Assembly: GCF_001186125.1 (NCBI RefSeq)
Contig: NW_014040138.1
Location: forward strand, 1-30,767
From: Sphaeroforma arctica JP610
Taxonomy: Eukaryota > Opisthokonta > Ichthyosporea > Ichthyophonida
Length of the DNA stretch: 30,767 nucleotides
Reading direction: 5' to 3'
The first letter of the stretch is position 1. The number at the start of each line of letters is the position of its first letter. Of the stretch, positions 9,900-21,813 are shown one piece after another. The notes under the pieces are model-generated. The model was given only the letters and a program-made list of their open reading frames with translations. It was not told the origin of the DNA and made no database searches. The position numbers and the translations under genes are program-made.

Positions 9900-12811
9900 A
9901 CGTATAGTGGATTATGTCGATATGGCCCTTATCTCGTCATGCCAGGCTGCGCTGCACGCATGTTCGTTTTAGTTTGTAGTGAAATTTGATCGTGCGCTAG
10001 TTTTTCATACACATATGCATTCTGATTTAAGATCTCACAGGCTGATAATGAGATTTTTGGTTTCGTATTTCACTTCATAGCTTGTTGGAATCCTCCAAAA
10101 ATTCTCAAGTGCCGTAGCACTAATATCGGGCCTGGGTACGATGGATTACAACAAGGAATCTACAGCCTTAGTCCATACACATGGCTTATAATCTTTTGAT
10201 GTGAAATCGGTCCACAACAGACATGATGTAGATTCCACAGCTAGCGCATGTGAAAACTCATCAACAAGGAATGCCGCAGCATCAGCTCCTAAAAAAAAAG
10301 GGCAAAAGAAGAACTCAAGTGAAAATGAGACCTTACCGCGCGCAGCAAGCGCTCGTTAAGAAAGCTACCCCTGACTTCCTTGCCTTCTCCAGGGGATCAA
10401 ACTAATTCAGCTCGATATGGAAATGTAAGCAGCAACCCTGTTCCGAAGACAAAAGGTGACTAAAAGCACCGTCGGAGTATCCTGAGGACGTCAGTGAAAA
10501 GGGAAAATAAAGTTAGGAATCAGCCATCATCTGTGTGCTGTTTTCATATATAATTATATGAATTTTATATGCTTGTTTACGAAGTGTACGCCCAGACGAA
10601 TGGCGTTGCCCATATGGGAACATAACATAAACATACAAATTTGGCACGATTTATTTATGTATTTTCGTAGATATTTTCCACAGAACACAACAAACTTAGT
10701 TACGAATATTTACAATTTCTTTGGAAATAAATATATAAAATAAATGTCGCTTATCATTTTACGACCACCAGCTCTGCGTATACGTTCGGCGTACGACATG
10801 ACATCGTTCGCCCGACTGGCAGTAGTATTAGATGTCGTCAATGCGTCGTAAACACTGATTTGGCCCAGGTAATCTCATTAGTCATTTTAAGGTGAGTCAG
10901 GCTAAGGGTAAAGTTTATGTATCTTACATATAAACATCCTTTAGGCATATTAGAATCGTTTCTAATATCATTATGTAGATATTCTTATATATTTATGTAT
11001 TATAAAGTTCTACCACTAATGTGCTATCTCATAACTTACAATGTTCGTGCTATTGCGTTAAGTTATCACATGATGCGTTGGTTCTGTACATAGATCCGGA
11101 TATTACAGGTTAGCATAGCTGCCGAGAAAGCCAATACCAGGCGTAACTTCATATCCGTGTGTTGAGTTGAAAACGAGACCGCCGAAAGGAAGGAACATAC
11201 TGTTGCGAACAAGCGGACATAAAGAAAAGCATGAAGGTTAACACGAATGCTGAACATTTGGATGCGAAGCTTAAAAATGACATCTGTGATTTCAATATGG
11301 ACTTGGATTAGTCAGAGTGTAGGTTCAAGGTGCTGCAATTAGGGGCAACGTTCGTTGATGAGACTGTACAACGATGCCCTGTTCTCCTTTTAAGAGGGTT
11401 GACTTATCAAGAGCTATCTATTTTTTGGACGAATACAGATGCCTTGGACTATGTCATGGCTTGAAATTTCATGTACTAGCTTACAAGTATAGGTGCAATA
11501 TATATACGACTGTATAAAATACTCTTGAGCTACCTGGGTAGAAAACTTAGTACAACAATACCAGGTTCCACTGAGGTTCCTATTTTGCGCTTGGATGTCA
11601 TTATAGACATTTCTCGCAATCGCAATATACAGTAAAACACTGCGCTAATAACTTATTGACACGCACAAATATGTAAATGCACAGCCAATTGTATTTACAC
11701 ATAATTAAACCCATTGGTCGCCTTGATATTTATTTGAGGTGCTTTATCAATTTCCTATTTTACAAAAACATCAGCGGTGCAAATTTGCAGTCCGATCCTC
11801 TCCGTCGTTCAGAAAAAGGTCGAATGATCTAGACGGTGATGTATTCATAAGCGCCAAGCTCAACTGCTGAGGCTTGTTTCACTCCTTCATTTCAAAATAT
11901 TGGACACCCACAATTTGGATCAAGAAATTCTATAATGCCCGTAATCTACAAAACTGACTTTGTAAAAGTCAGGTTAACCAGGCGGACTATCGATGTCAAC
12001 AAGTCATTGTAAAAGAAAATACTATATAGAAGTAAATTTGCACAATGTAATTTAAGTTTAGCTTCAGCCCTTGAGCTAAAGATTAGCGGATTTTAGACTG
12101 AGACTGTTGTCTATATGCTCCGCTCTAATCACTCACTACTTCGGTCTAGATTTATTTGGTGTCAATAACTAAGATAAGATCTCATTTCATTGGATGCATG
12201 ATATTTCATTCTCATATCATTTCATGCTTCGAAACAATTCTGAATTCTCCAATCGGAATTACCAATAAAATATCCAAGTCCAACTCAAGAAAAATCAAAA
12301 TAAATCAAAAAAACCATGTTAGTGCAGATAAAAGTCTGCACCTATACCCCATCACATGGTACCTAGCTCTCCTTCCCATTGAAGGCATAGACGGGAAAAT
12401 CTAGTTGGCTGGCTAGGGGGGATCATTTTCATGCCCCAATTCTCAGTGAGTTATCTCGCGCTGAGAGTATTTGGAAATAAAGCATATGTCATCCAGTGTC
12501 AATTTTGCTTGAGACCCCTCGATTATTTTATCCCATTATTCTGGTGGAAAACATATCAAATATAGAAATACCACCATATCAATATCAACATTTAACAGAG
12601 TCTCCGTCCTCTGTTGTAAACATTTATATTCCCAAATATCTATTATTAGATTATTTGTATGTTTGTTTTGTTTTCTGCATTTCAAAATATCTATAATTGG
12701 GTTATTTGATTATTTTACGGTTACAAGTATCTACAATTGCGTTACAACGTATACCAGGTTTTATAACCGTATTGTGTTGAAACATTCATACGTTCATAAT
12801 ATACGTTTAAC
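9900..12811. other. AT-rich region without assignable genes
   Basis: Only short ORFs occur (61-82 aa, e.g. 10558-10743, 12156-12404, 12496-12696), none with a recognisable motif. A Lys/Ser-rich coding-like patch lies near 10,265-10,350. Old decayed mobile DNA is likely but unproven. Confidence 0.35.
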
Positions 12812-12991
12812 ATGTCCTTCTACTATAGGAACCCGCTGATTTTACAACTTGGTGTGGTCAAAACGGACAAGAGTCCAGGTCATCTTTTGGATCTGTTTGA
12901 TACTGATATTAGTACTCTATCAGTCAACCCGGCCTATATTTCACAACAGACTATGATGTTAGACAGTAAAAATCATTTCACTATCAAATAG
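12812..12991 (+). CDS. Small ORF, 59 aa, possible exon of unknown gene
   Basis: The ORF runs from ATG 12812 to TAG 12989-12991, with a protein-like reading (MSFYYRNPLILQLGVVKTDK at the start). The stop overlaps a GTATAT sequence that could be a donor, so it may be an exon. No family is recognised. It is the first of several coding-like patches on this strand up to 13,967. Confidence 0.3.
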   Translation: MSFYYRNPLILQLGVVKTDKSPGHLLDLFDTDISTLSVNPAYISQQTMMLDSKNHFTIK

Positions 12992-13308
12992 TATATATCA
13001 TTTCATTGTCCAGACGTACAAAATCTAGATTGCAGGGGAGGGCCTCCAGAATGAATTCTAAAGGTGAGATCGTGACGTTCATGTCCTTTTTTGACGACTT
13101 GTTAGAAGCGGTGCCAACCAGGGTTGGCGATTTAAATCTTAGTGATGAGACCAATTAACACGGTCATCGTCTTGAGATAGAAAATTATGGGGTAAGTAAT
13201 AAGTAAATGTTAATTCACAAAATGCCTGTGCGATCATTTCATTATTTCTCGTATCTGACGATTATTGTTTATCAGTATAAATATACACTTGGTACTTCTC
13301 ATATATGA

Positions 13309-13539
13309 ACAAACTTAGGTGATTCATGTAATCCTTCAATCATACCTCCATATTGGGACCGATACGTAAAGGAATATTTCAAGACGTTGTGGTCTATTCC
13401 GTATCCAAGAACAGGTACACTCTGTCAATTCTGCAATAGGACTCAGATAAATTTAAATGGTGAATTCTGTCTATACAATAATGAAGAGATATTGTATATG
13501 AGTGACAGGTTGGCCATGCGTAAAAATACAAAGCGGTGA
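13309..13539 (+). CDS. Open stretch, 76 aa, possible internal exon
   Basis: It has no ATG at its start and an acceptor-like 'acttag' just inside. It reads PPYWDRYVKEYFKTLWSIPY, then a CxxC pair (GTLCQFCNRT) and a third Cys in a context that could be a small metal-binding loop. Composition is protein-like. Family unknown. Confidence 0.3.
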   Translation, partial: TNLGDSCNPSIIPPYWDRYVKEYFKTLWSIPYPRTGTLCQFCNRTQINLNGEFCLYNNEEILYMSDRLAMRKNTKR

Positions 13540-13727
13540 CAATCAAGCAGACGGGAGGGCAGAACAACGTCGAACGGATCAAGTTAGATGACATCACTTA
13601 GGCTTTGGGGCAGTAACGCAGAGAATCCTAGCACAGTGAAGGCTATATATTTATTTTTCTACATCTTTGAAGGAGACAATGTTGGATAATACTACCTTCA
13701 TCCAGCGATGCTGAAGTTTTGTAGCGC

Positions 13728-13967
13728 TTGGCAAGAGTTGTAAAACCTATACGAAATCCTATTCAATATTATCACATATATACACACAACAAATTTCTCA
13801 ACCTCAAAGACTTTAGTCGTTGGTGTGATTACATGACCTATGATCGTATTCCCAAAGCGATCATATCTGAATATCAACGTGGAATGCTTATGATACAACC
13901 TGACCTGACTGATCATGATTCGCATGCAGTGTATGATTGCTTCATTCGCGGTTATTGTATATTTTGA
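13728..13967 (+). CDS. ORF, 79 aa, unknown
   Basis: It contains DFSRWCDYMTYDRIPKAIIS and ends shortly after CFIRGYCIF. It lies on the same strand as the two preceding open patches and may be the same unrecognised gene or element. A weaker ORF lies opposite. Confidence 0.28.
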   Translation: MARVVKPIRNPIQYYHIYTHNKFLNLKDFSRWCDYMTYDRIPKAIISEYQRGMLMIQPDLTDHDSHAVYDCFIRGYCIF

Positions 13968-14239
13968 TTAGTAGATAGACGCCATGGTAGACACGATGTT
14001 CGTTACCGGAAAACGAATACACGCGTGTGAAACAGTAACACAGTAAGAAATTCAAGTCGATCATCCTTAGTAGTAGGGTTCGGTCTGAGGTTGGTGTGTA
14101 TTTTTTTTATTAAAATAGCTAAATTAGTTCATTCAAAACTAAATTTATACTTTTTGGTTTGTGAAAACCTTAGTTTATCTATTTAAAACAAATACTTTGT
14201 TGCTCTTGTTCCAACTCTCAACCCCCACGTCCTCTAAAA

Positions 14240-14415
14240 TGGACAATATAAACTCGATTGCTCAAGAAGTGTCTTTGTTATATTTTGGCATTGAATATAA
14301 ATAAGTATTTGTCTTTATCTCATCATGCTGTGTTCAGATATATAAGTTTAGTAAAAAACTACTTTGAAGCTAAGGAAAAACTATGTTTGTGATTCTAAAA
14401 CCTGGGCAGCGCCCA
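14240..14415 (-). repeat. Ty1/copia 3' LTR (family A)
   Basis: On the minus strand it begins TGGGCGCTGCCCAGG and ends TATTGTCCA, so it has TG..CA ends. A purine-rich tract (AGGAAGG) lies just upstream, as expected of a polypurine tract. It is ~85% similar to 28,828-28,990, which lies next to a copia gag in the same orientation. No matching flanking 5-bp duplication is visible. Confidence 0.8.
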
Positions 14416-17180
14416 AAAACCTTCCTGAATCGTGAACAGAGGTTCCTGGAGTCCGGAGAAGATTACGGAGGAGTTCGTACTTAGGACGAGACAAACTTTT
14501 GGTGAGTAAATCAGCTAAGTTGCCGTTGGTAGGAATGTAGGCAATGTCGATAATGTTTTTACCGACACAGTCCCTGATGTAGTGCGTGCGAATGTCTACG
14601 TGTTTGAGCCCTTTAGGGGTGCCAGTACCCTTGGCGACTTTGGTTGCACTTCGGTTATCGCAGTGAAGTTGAGTAGGTAGTTTCCGGTGGTATCCCATGG
14701 CATATAGAATGTTACGGATCCATGCAATATGTCGAACGCTTTCTGACGCGGTCACATATTCAGCTTCGGTAGAACCGATGGCGACAGTTTTCTGTTTGGC
14801 GCTCTTCCTGAGAGACCACAGGTCTCAGGCCAGATTTTACGAAACCATCTTTGATTTAAGGAAGTCAGCAGAGATAGCTCACTCCCGAGAGCTAAGTCAT
14901 CAGAGTTAGCTCACTCCCGAGAGCTAATCAAGTTGCTTAATTTACCCTCAAGAGTTGAGTTAATACTCAACCGACTTCCTAGAGCAGATTAAATTTCTCA
15001 ACCGATTCCCGAAAGTAGATTAAGTCTGTCAACCGCAATATTCTAAATATAGCTGCGGTTGTATGTAAGTCACAACCTATGCGAAAGACATCATGTGATC
15101 AGCGTGAGATTTAGTTGCAGGGAAGTTGAAATAGAATAGCGTCGAAGTGTTAAAGGTGTTCTGCATAAGGTTTCTCATGCTGACCATATGATATTTTACC
15201 CTGGCCAGCCCAAGCGGCTGAACACTAGCACAAACACCTTAGGTATAAAACCAAGGGTGAGGTCAGAAATAAATATATACATTTGCACTTTATTTAAAGT
15301 CTACTACATTGCACCCTAACACTTTCAGTAGATGGGAGCACCGTTAAAGCAGATGACGGTACCGGTCTGTGAGCGGCGATTAGCATAGTCACGGGCCCAA
15401 TCGGAGTCGGTAAAGCCCTGGAGGGCAGAGTCAATGGTCTGATTAGGAGCTCGACGACGGTATGTGATTTTAAAGTCTTTGGTGGCTTTAAGGTATTCTA
15501 GGATGCATTGTAGTGCGACAATGTGGCCCGTTGCTGGTTTAGTGGCAAAGGCAGCTAATTCATTGACCGTGGCAGCGATATCGATGCGTGTACGGTTGGC
15601 GGCGAAGCCAAAAGCTCCTAAAAGCTGTCAAGAATCTGTGCCAGTGTATGAGTCGGTTGTGGAGTCGGCAGGGTTGTGAGTGGTACCCGGTGTGTGTGTT
15701 TTGGTATTGTGCCATTGAGGTGAAATGTAGTGAGTACGTGTTCCACGTATGCCTGTTGATCTATCTCAATGCGATCAGGGTTTTGTCGGATTCGTAGACC
15801 TACAAGGTAACGCACACGGCCCATTTGAAAAAACAGCCAAGTTTCCTTGCACGAATTGCGGGGAACGGCGGGAGCAAGCTCATCAACATATAGGACTAGA
15901 AGAATGCGATGTTTGGAGTGGCACCAAATACTCTCGTCAGCGTCACTTTCTGTAAACCTAATTGATTGAAATCGTTTATTGATGTCGAGGTTACAAAGTC
16001 GGCCGGCTTGTTTCAAGCCTTAAAGGCCGCGCTTGAGTTTTAGTATTGTGTTAGGTGGACAAAACCCCAGTTCGACAGCACCAACGGGGGGGGGGGGGGG
16101 AGCGCATATAAAGCGGCGTATCAAGGTAAGAATTTAAGTATGCTGTGTCGACATCAAAGTGAAAGACGTCCAAGTCATAAAATGCAGCTTGTGCAAGAAA
16201 TGTCCGCAGCGTGGTTGAGGTGGCTGCTGGGGCATACGTGTCATGAAATGAGTCGCCCTCGACCTGTTGGCCGCTCCTAGCCACCATCCTAGCTTTATAA
16301 ATAGTAGGACTCTCGTGTTCATCGTGTTTTCGTGTAAGATCGTATTAGGAATGAATGATCTTGGTAACCGGTGGGACCTGTTCCGGTGTAACTATGTCCG
16401 CAAGATTGTTCTAAATGTGCGCCTTGTGTTCTGCTTGGATAGCCGAGAGCCATGACGATCATTCAGGTGTGCGTTGAGCTTGTTTAATACTTTTGGGTAA
16501 CGTATGATCAAGTGCGGCCGTGGCTTCGAGAAGGGTGTAGATAGTGGAAGCCGGGGACTGTAGTATGCGGATAGTAGGGTGGACAGATGAGTACGGAATA
16601 CCGGGTAGGACCAGGTTATCCGTCATAATTCGGTCGATGAGCAAAGTTGGGGGTGAGCCAATGCCGCACCAGACCACGGATGCACTCGGTATGTGCTGGC
16701 TGGCCGGGATCGGAAGTATCATAGGCGGAACCAACAAGCGCGATGACTCGGTTTGGACCGAAATTTGGAAGTAGTACTTCAACAGCATGATTAGCCGGGG
16801 TATGGGGAACATCTGCTAATTTGTCAGAGACGGGTGAGAGTACGGTGGTTGTTCTACATGCTGAAGAAATGATTCAATGTGTTTGTGGAGGTTCCAGATA
16901 CCGTGGAAGTCGTGGCGCGCCTGTTTTTTTGGTTGAGTAATTAATACACTGTGAAGTCCAAACTTAGTGCCGTCACAAATCATGTTCAACGTATACTTGT
17001 TGCCGTAGCGGTCAGCGGGCATAGGGCGCTGCAGGTCAGTGTCAATCTGCTTGACCGGCCCATAAATTGTGTCGGAGGTGTGATGAGGAACTGCCTTTCG
17101 TTTCAGCTTGCCCTCTATACAGACGCGCCAGTGTTTGGGAAATTCCGGGTTGTAAACTTCGATGGATATTTCTATGTTTT
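14381..17180 (-). mobile_element. Ty1/copia retrotransposon fossil (integrase, RT, RNase H)
   Basis: On the minus strand, from right to left: an integrase-like segment (PMPADRYGNKYTLNMICDG) at about 16,820-17,060; a linker; reverse transcriptase with FDVDTAYLNSYLD and the YVDx region (LVLYVDELAP) at 15,620-16,290; and RNase H with the copia hallmarks STEAEYV, HCDNRSATKVA, KHVDIRTHYIRD and NLADLLTKSLSRPKYE at 14,400-15,460. The element has no gag at this end. It is broken at several places, and an unrelated ~500-bp insert splits its RNase H. It is an old copy. Confidence 0.93.
14820..15321 (-). repeat. LTR-like insert within copia RNase H (family C, minus copy)
   Basis: This non-coding segment interrupts the copia RNase H region. 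On the minus strand it starts TGTTAGGGTGCAATG and shares extended similarity with 6363-6860. It holds short repeats of 'ctcccgagagcta'. The left boundary is set by where copia coding resumes. No clear target duplication is seen. It inserted after copia did. Confidence 0.75.
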
Positions 17181-17199
17181 TAAACTATGTTGTATAAAC

Positions 17200-17753
17200 T
17201 AAGATACAATATAAGTCAGTTAGGAATTAGCAGTGGTAGCTTGTGTACGAATGATCGGGACTGCCTCTTGTTAAGAGCCTTAAAATCTGCGATCACACAG
17301 GACGTACCTCTAGCTGTTCTTTATTGAATAATTTTCACTAGAAGTACTAAGTGTTCATGACCACATGTCTAATTTGTAGATAGACATAAGAACGTAAGTC
17401 AAGTTAATACATTAGCTAATATAAATAAAGTTCCTTCTGAAGAAAAGAAGAAAAAAAGAAAACAGACGTGTTGGATTTTGGAGATTGGCGGGAAGACCAA
17501 AACCTGTAAGTAGTAGATCAGAAATAAAAAAATCTAGTTTATAATATCCTACATCTACTATCGTCTTAAATATGTCCAGGTAGATGAGTCATACCTAATA
17601 CTCAGGCTATTGGAGCCATCAAAGTGAATTTAGAACACTTTGGAAATATTAGAAAAAGAACTTGTATTGAATTATTTTAAATACAAATAAAAACCAATGT
17701 GTTATCTCATTTGATCTTGATATTTTAGACTGACCGGACGCTGTATTTCTACA
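17200..17753 (-). repeat. Ty3/gypsy LTR (family B, minus copy)
   Basis: On the minus strand it starts TGTAGAAATACAG. It is preceded by a G-rich purine tract (CTGGGGGCTA) suitable as a polypurine tract, and downstream of the chromodomain/integrase remnants, so this is probably their 3' LTR. It aligns with 7308-7825 along its length. It begins immediately beside the copia integrase remnant, suggesting insertion into the copia element. Confidence 0.75.
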
Positions 17754-19840
17754 TAGCCCCCAGTAGCTTTCAGGACTACGGACGTACGTTAAGATACGAT
17801 CTAGTTTGTAAAGCGAAAAACCAAAGTACAACGGTTTCGGTCATGGCTTATCGAGTAAGTATGTGCCTATATGTACGAGTTTAAGACTCATGTTGTACTC
17901 TATGTCGTTTAGTATTTGGTCCAGCAACCATTTCCGATGTAGTCGCCTTACGTTTATTACTTGGTAAGGTAATAGCCAATGGTTTGTTCTTCATTAGTAA
18001 GTATGTTCGAAGAACTTTCTGCTCTGTTGGTAAGCAGATCAGAAAGTTTAGTCACATAGGAAGTAGGTGGCAAATAGGGAATTTCAGATCCATCAAGGGT
18101 TGTAGTCACCTGAAGAAACTCTTTCCGTTTATCTCGTGTGTTTTTATGTAAACGTTTATTTCATTTCTTATTAAAAATACGAAGGAAGTCGCGAGATTCA
18201 CAAAACGCATCGGAGGTTAGCCAAGTTACTGTCCCATCCATAAAACAGGTCTTGTAGTAAGTGTTACCGTCTTCGGATGTTTTGTCAATTATATCTCTGA
18301 CTTGTGACTCCATAACTGGGACATCATAATCAAATGAGCGAGCGAATGAAAGTTCGGAGGTAAGGATACGGTGAGCGCCTAGATTAGTTGTGCTAGTACC
18401 ATCTATGTTATTCACTTCGTAGGTATCACTCTTCTCATCATGGTAGGAAATAACAAAAGGTCCAATTGTCTTAGAAAAGAGTTCGGTAACGTTGGCATTG
18501 TAAGTTTCAGTCTATCAAGGCGATATTAACGCCTTAGAGTAATTTAACGCTTAGGTTAAGTCTAAGTATAGTTAAATTCGAAATAAGTAACGAAATGAGT
18601 CTTTTAGTAAAGTTAGGTATGCCTCGTGAAAACAGCAATACTCTGAGCGATTGTGAGGCTGAGACATTGCCTATATATAATCCTCTCAGTACTGTTTTCG
18701 CCGAAGGGATTTTATTTAGTGTTTCGTTGTCGCTCTATTAGAAACTATGGAGTGTTTTGTTGGGGCGAATCCGAGAGACTCATAAAATCTTATCTTTAGA
18801 AACATTAAATAATAACTTGCCACTTATCAAGAACTACCGACTTAGCCTTTATCAGACTGGCACATCTGGTTGGCTGAACGGAGGTTAAACTAGGTAGCGC
18901 TAATAGTCCCTAGAAACCTATATTCGGTTGAGCCATCTCGCTACCGAAGTATTCAGATATAAATAGATTTGGAAGTTAACATAGTTCTATTAATAGAAAT
19001 AGTCCAAATCATATCTTTGGCATTTTTATCTGGCCCTTTAATGGCCTTATCCAAATATCTGATATGTAAAATAGAAAAGGTATTTAATCAATAAAAACCG
19101 TTAAAAAAAACCATTTTAGGAAACTTAAGTTCCTCGTACTATTAAGAGTACGTTTATAGTTTACGTACTGCTTAAGAGTATGTTTATAACATAGAGTCTA
19201 ATGTGGAGGCCCGGCTACTAAAGCATTGCGATTTATAATGTCAACATAATCGCCAACTTTGAACTAAACAATGTTTTTAGTGTTATTCCATCTGTCATAC
19301 GCTTTAAGTATTACGTGATTTTTGTGCTCGAGTAAACAGGGGTAAACAACGTTTTGTATATGCTCGAACTTTTGTAGCCACGGAGTAACGTATTTCTCGG
19401 GCGCAGTTTTGTCAAACTTTGCTTGCAATTCACTATAGCGGCCAAAGAAATAATGAAACGGTTTGAGGATTCATGCAGTTATTCATTTCAGTCTGAACCC
19501 ATTTCAAACGATAAGACCACATATCCTCAACGTCATCTAGTGCGGTACGCAATAGTTTCTTCAGTTCTCTATGACGAGTCTCATTTGCACCCTGCGTTTG
19601 AGGTTTAAAAGGAACATCACGCCTATGTGTCATGCCTGATACGAGTATAAGTGCCTCCATTACATCGGTACAAAACTCACTACCGTTATCAGAACACAGT
19701 AACGACTCTGTCACTGTTTGCAAATGTTTGTTCGGTATTGCATAAGGAGTGTGTTATATCATTCAAATAATATTATCCCTAAAAAAAAAATCCCTAAAAA
19801 AATAATAATATTATGGCAATAATGCCACGGACGGAGTAGT
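17754..19840 (-). mobile_element. Ty3/gypsy retrotransposon fossil (integrase, chromodomain)
   Basis: On the minus strand, an integrase core segment at 19,433-19,723 reads LLCSDNGSEFCTDV, then PFKPQTQGANETRHRELKKL. An integrase C-terminal stretch (FKVGDYVDIINRNA) lies near 19,210-19,270. A chromodomain-like region at 18,161-18,415 contains VRDIIDKTSEDGNTYYKTCF, typical of chromovirus integrase tails. RT, RNase H and gag are absent. The fossil is broken at a few places and carries a 681-bp insert between the integrase tail and the chromodomain. Confidence 0.85.
18515..19195. mobile_element. 681-bp insert in the gypsy fossil with 5-bp target duplication
   Basis: The pentamer GTCTA occurs exactly at both edges (18,510-18,514 and 19,196-19,200), and gypsy coding lies on both sides. 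The insert is non-coding. It contains a TATA-like 'cctatatata' near 18,670 and inverted segments (gaaaacag..actctgag / ctctcagtactgttttcg). Its ends are TC..GA rather than TG..CA. A solo LTR or a non-autonomous element is likely. Confidence 0.7.
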
Positions 19841-19853
19841 TGGAGTAAAAGTA

Positions 19854-20290
19854 TCAGGTGGGACTGGCAAAGGAATAGAGGTGTTGTCGGGTGGAGGAGG
19901 CGATTCTTCTTGACGTCCGAGTCAGTGAGGTCAGCGTCACTTGGCGGTGGAGAATTGCGTGTGGCAAGCGTTCAAAGCCAGTGATAAGTACTGCTATACC
20001 CTCCCTTTGTTCGCGTAATGAGAGTGATGAGTCTGTGTGATGAATGAGGCATATACGCATGTTGATGAAAAATTCAAAGCGGTGCCCACTGTCCTGAAGT
20101 CTATTTTGGGAAACAACTATTTGCTGTGAAAGGAAAGGGCTGAGATAGGTTAGCCCTAAGCCAGAAAGAACTCCCCGGGTGGTAACGTGGGTGAGCATTG
20201 AATCATTAGCGAGAAGAAGAGGGAAGGTATGTCCAGTTTCAACATCAAGTAGTAAATGTTTAGCTGTAGTGTGGAGATAATTTACCCTTA
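19854..20290 (-). pseudogene. Retroelement coding remnant
   Basis: A minus-strand open region contains FPLLLANDSMLTHVTTRGVL and SPFLSQQIVVSQNRLQDSGH. The composition and surroundings suggest the gag/protease part of an LTR element, possibly the copia copy. No catalytic motif is certain. It belongs to the broken LTR cluster. Confidence 0.4.
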
Positions 20291-20870
20291 CAGAGGAATT
20301 TAGGACTGGACCAGAGGACCAGGCCTACGGGAATATTTTAGGTCCAAACCAGAGGACCGGACCTAGGCGATTATTCGAGGTGAGGACCAGAGGACCGGAC
20401 CGATTAATGGATTAGAGAAATTAATGAGATAGAAGTGATGACTCAACTGAAACCATAGAGACGGGTATTTTCACACAACGCAATGGTAGAGAAAGTTTCG
20501 TTCTACTTAGGATCGTGATTAATAAATATAGCAGTAACACCATTCCTAATAGCACTTCTGACTGAGTTCACTTATTTCAGACTTAACATTCTTTATTAAG
20601 TTTTACCTGGTTTTGACCATACCCCGCCGTCAATAAGAAGGGGATACATGGTAAAGTCTATTCGACAACGAAGTCATGTATTATATAAAAGGGAACGGCG
20701 AACGAACGAGACGGAGGCCAAGATGGCGGCATTGGGATCTAAATACTGCCATGTCTCGATTTACTCACAATTGTGAAGTAGAGAAATGTTGGTATAGTCA
20801 TTGGTGACAAGAAATTGTCGGACTTGATCTTGAGGGCCTGGTCAAGGCCAGAAAGTAAATGTCTTGGATG
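20285..20870. repeat. LTR-like non-coding repeat with 'ccagaggaccggacc' units
   Basis: Three to four copies of 'accagaggaccggacc' occur at 20,305-20,405. A TATA-like 'attatataaaagg' lies at about 20,680, with a GC-richer stretch behind it. This is the organisation of a retroelement LTR/leader, but its partner is not identified. Confidence 0.45.
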
Positions 20871-20984
20871 AATGCCGATGACAGGGAATTATCTTGGCTG
20901 GTAGCAATACGTTTTAACGTAGTACAGCGATTTTTCCATACGCAGCGCGTGTTTTCATCGCAAAATACTCTTTATTTAGTGGCA

Positions 20985-21120
20985 TATTTACCATTTTTTC
21001 ATGCCAAATGTAAAAATGCCTTCTTTTCATACCAAACTGATTTTTGCCTTTATTTCATGCCAAATGTAAAATCGCCTTTTTTTCATGTCAGATGTATAAT
21101 ACCTTTTTTTAGTTTGTGTA
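20985..21120 (+). repeat. Short tandem repeat bordering the virus-like block (left copy)
   Basis: Four diverged ~30-bp units are built on 'tttcatgccaaatgtaaaatgcc'. The same array occurs in inverted orientation at 28,213-28,342, so the intervening ~7 kb is flanked by inverted arrays. The following 'ttttgtgtccgtttgaac' also has an inverted counterpart near 28,285. Confidence 0.8.
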
Positions 21121-21223
21121 CACATTTTGCAATTAAGGCTGTGGTTTTGCAATTTTGTGTCCGTTTGAACCGTCCTTGCTCGGGCACCAGGAATCTGCCT
21201 CACACCACATATAGCTCCTTCAG

Positions 21224-21490
21224 TACCAACAGGTAAGAGTCTACCGTTCGAGTCACGACGCAAGAGACAACGTGAGCCCTATCCGGTACCAACAGGCATG
21301 ACTCGAACGGTATAACCGTTCGAGTCACTGGACCAGAGACAATATGGCCTCTATTTAGTACCAACAGGTAAGAGTCTACCGTTCGAGTCACGACGCAAGA
21401 GACAACGTGAGCCCTATCCGGTACCAACAGGCATGACTCGAACGGTTATACCGTTCGAGTCACTGGACCAGAGACAATATGGCCTCTATT
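21224..21490 (+). repeat. Tandem pair, ~135-bp unit, with 'actcgaacggt' palindromes
   Basis: Two near-identical units, each with 'gtaccaacaggcatgact', a palindrome (gactcgaacggt / accgttcgagtc) and 'ggaccagagacaatatggcc'. A partial third copy is at 22,060-22,125. The short divergence between copies points to recent duplication or ongoing homogenisation. Confidence 0.85.
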
Positions 21491-21570
21491 AGTAAGTACT
21501 TGTGTGTGCCCTAGTGCGTGCCTGTGTGGTAGTATTGGTGTGGGGGTAGTACACACACCCAAGGGTCACC
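21490..21570 (+). repeat. ~80-bp direct repeat, recurs at 22,125-22,205
   Basis: The block 'tagtaagtacttgtgygtgc ... cacacccaagggtcaccgg' is present twice with few differences, each time directly after a copy of the 135-bp family. The two families therefore move or expand as a unit. Confidence 0.85.
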
Positions 21571-21665
21571 GGATACGTGTCCGCTTCAAACGGACACAGA
21601 CGGCGGTTTTTGCAATTAAGGCTATGGTTTTGCAATTTTGTGTCCGCTTGAGCCGGACACAAATT

Positions 21666-21808
21666 GTGTCGTGCCCCTAGTAGTATTTGTGCGTGCCCCT
21701 AGTAGTATTTGTGCGCGCCCTAGTAGTATTTGTGCGTGCCCCTAGTAGTATTTGTGCGCGCCCTAGTAGTATTTGTGCGTGCCCCTAGTAGTATTTGTGC
21801 GCGCCCTA
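21666..21808 (+). repeat. Tandem array of 'gcgtgcccctagtagtattt'
   Basis: About six head-to-tail copies alternate between 'gcgtgcccctagtagtatttgt' and 'gcgcgccctagtagtatttgt' variants, giving a higher-order unit of ~42 bp. Confidence 0.9.
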
Positions 21809-21813
21809 GGGGG

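Noticed and set aside
21224-21490. Possible CRISPR-like array or tRNA-derived repeats with 'gttcgagtc'
   Set aside because: The units are tandem, without unique spacers, and the tRNA-like word belongs to a palindrome. The context is eukaryotic.
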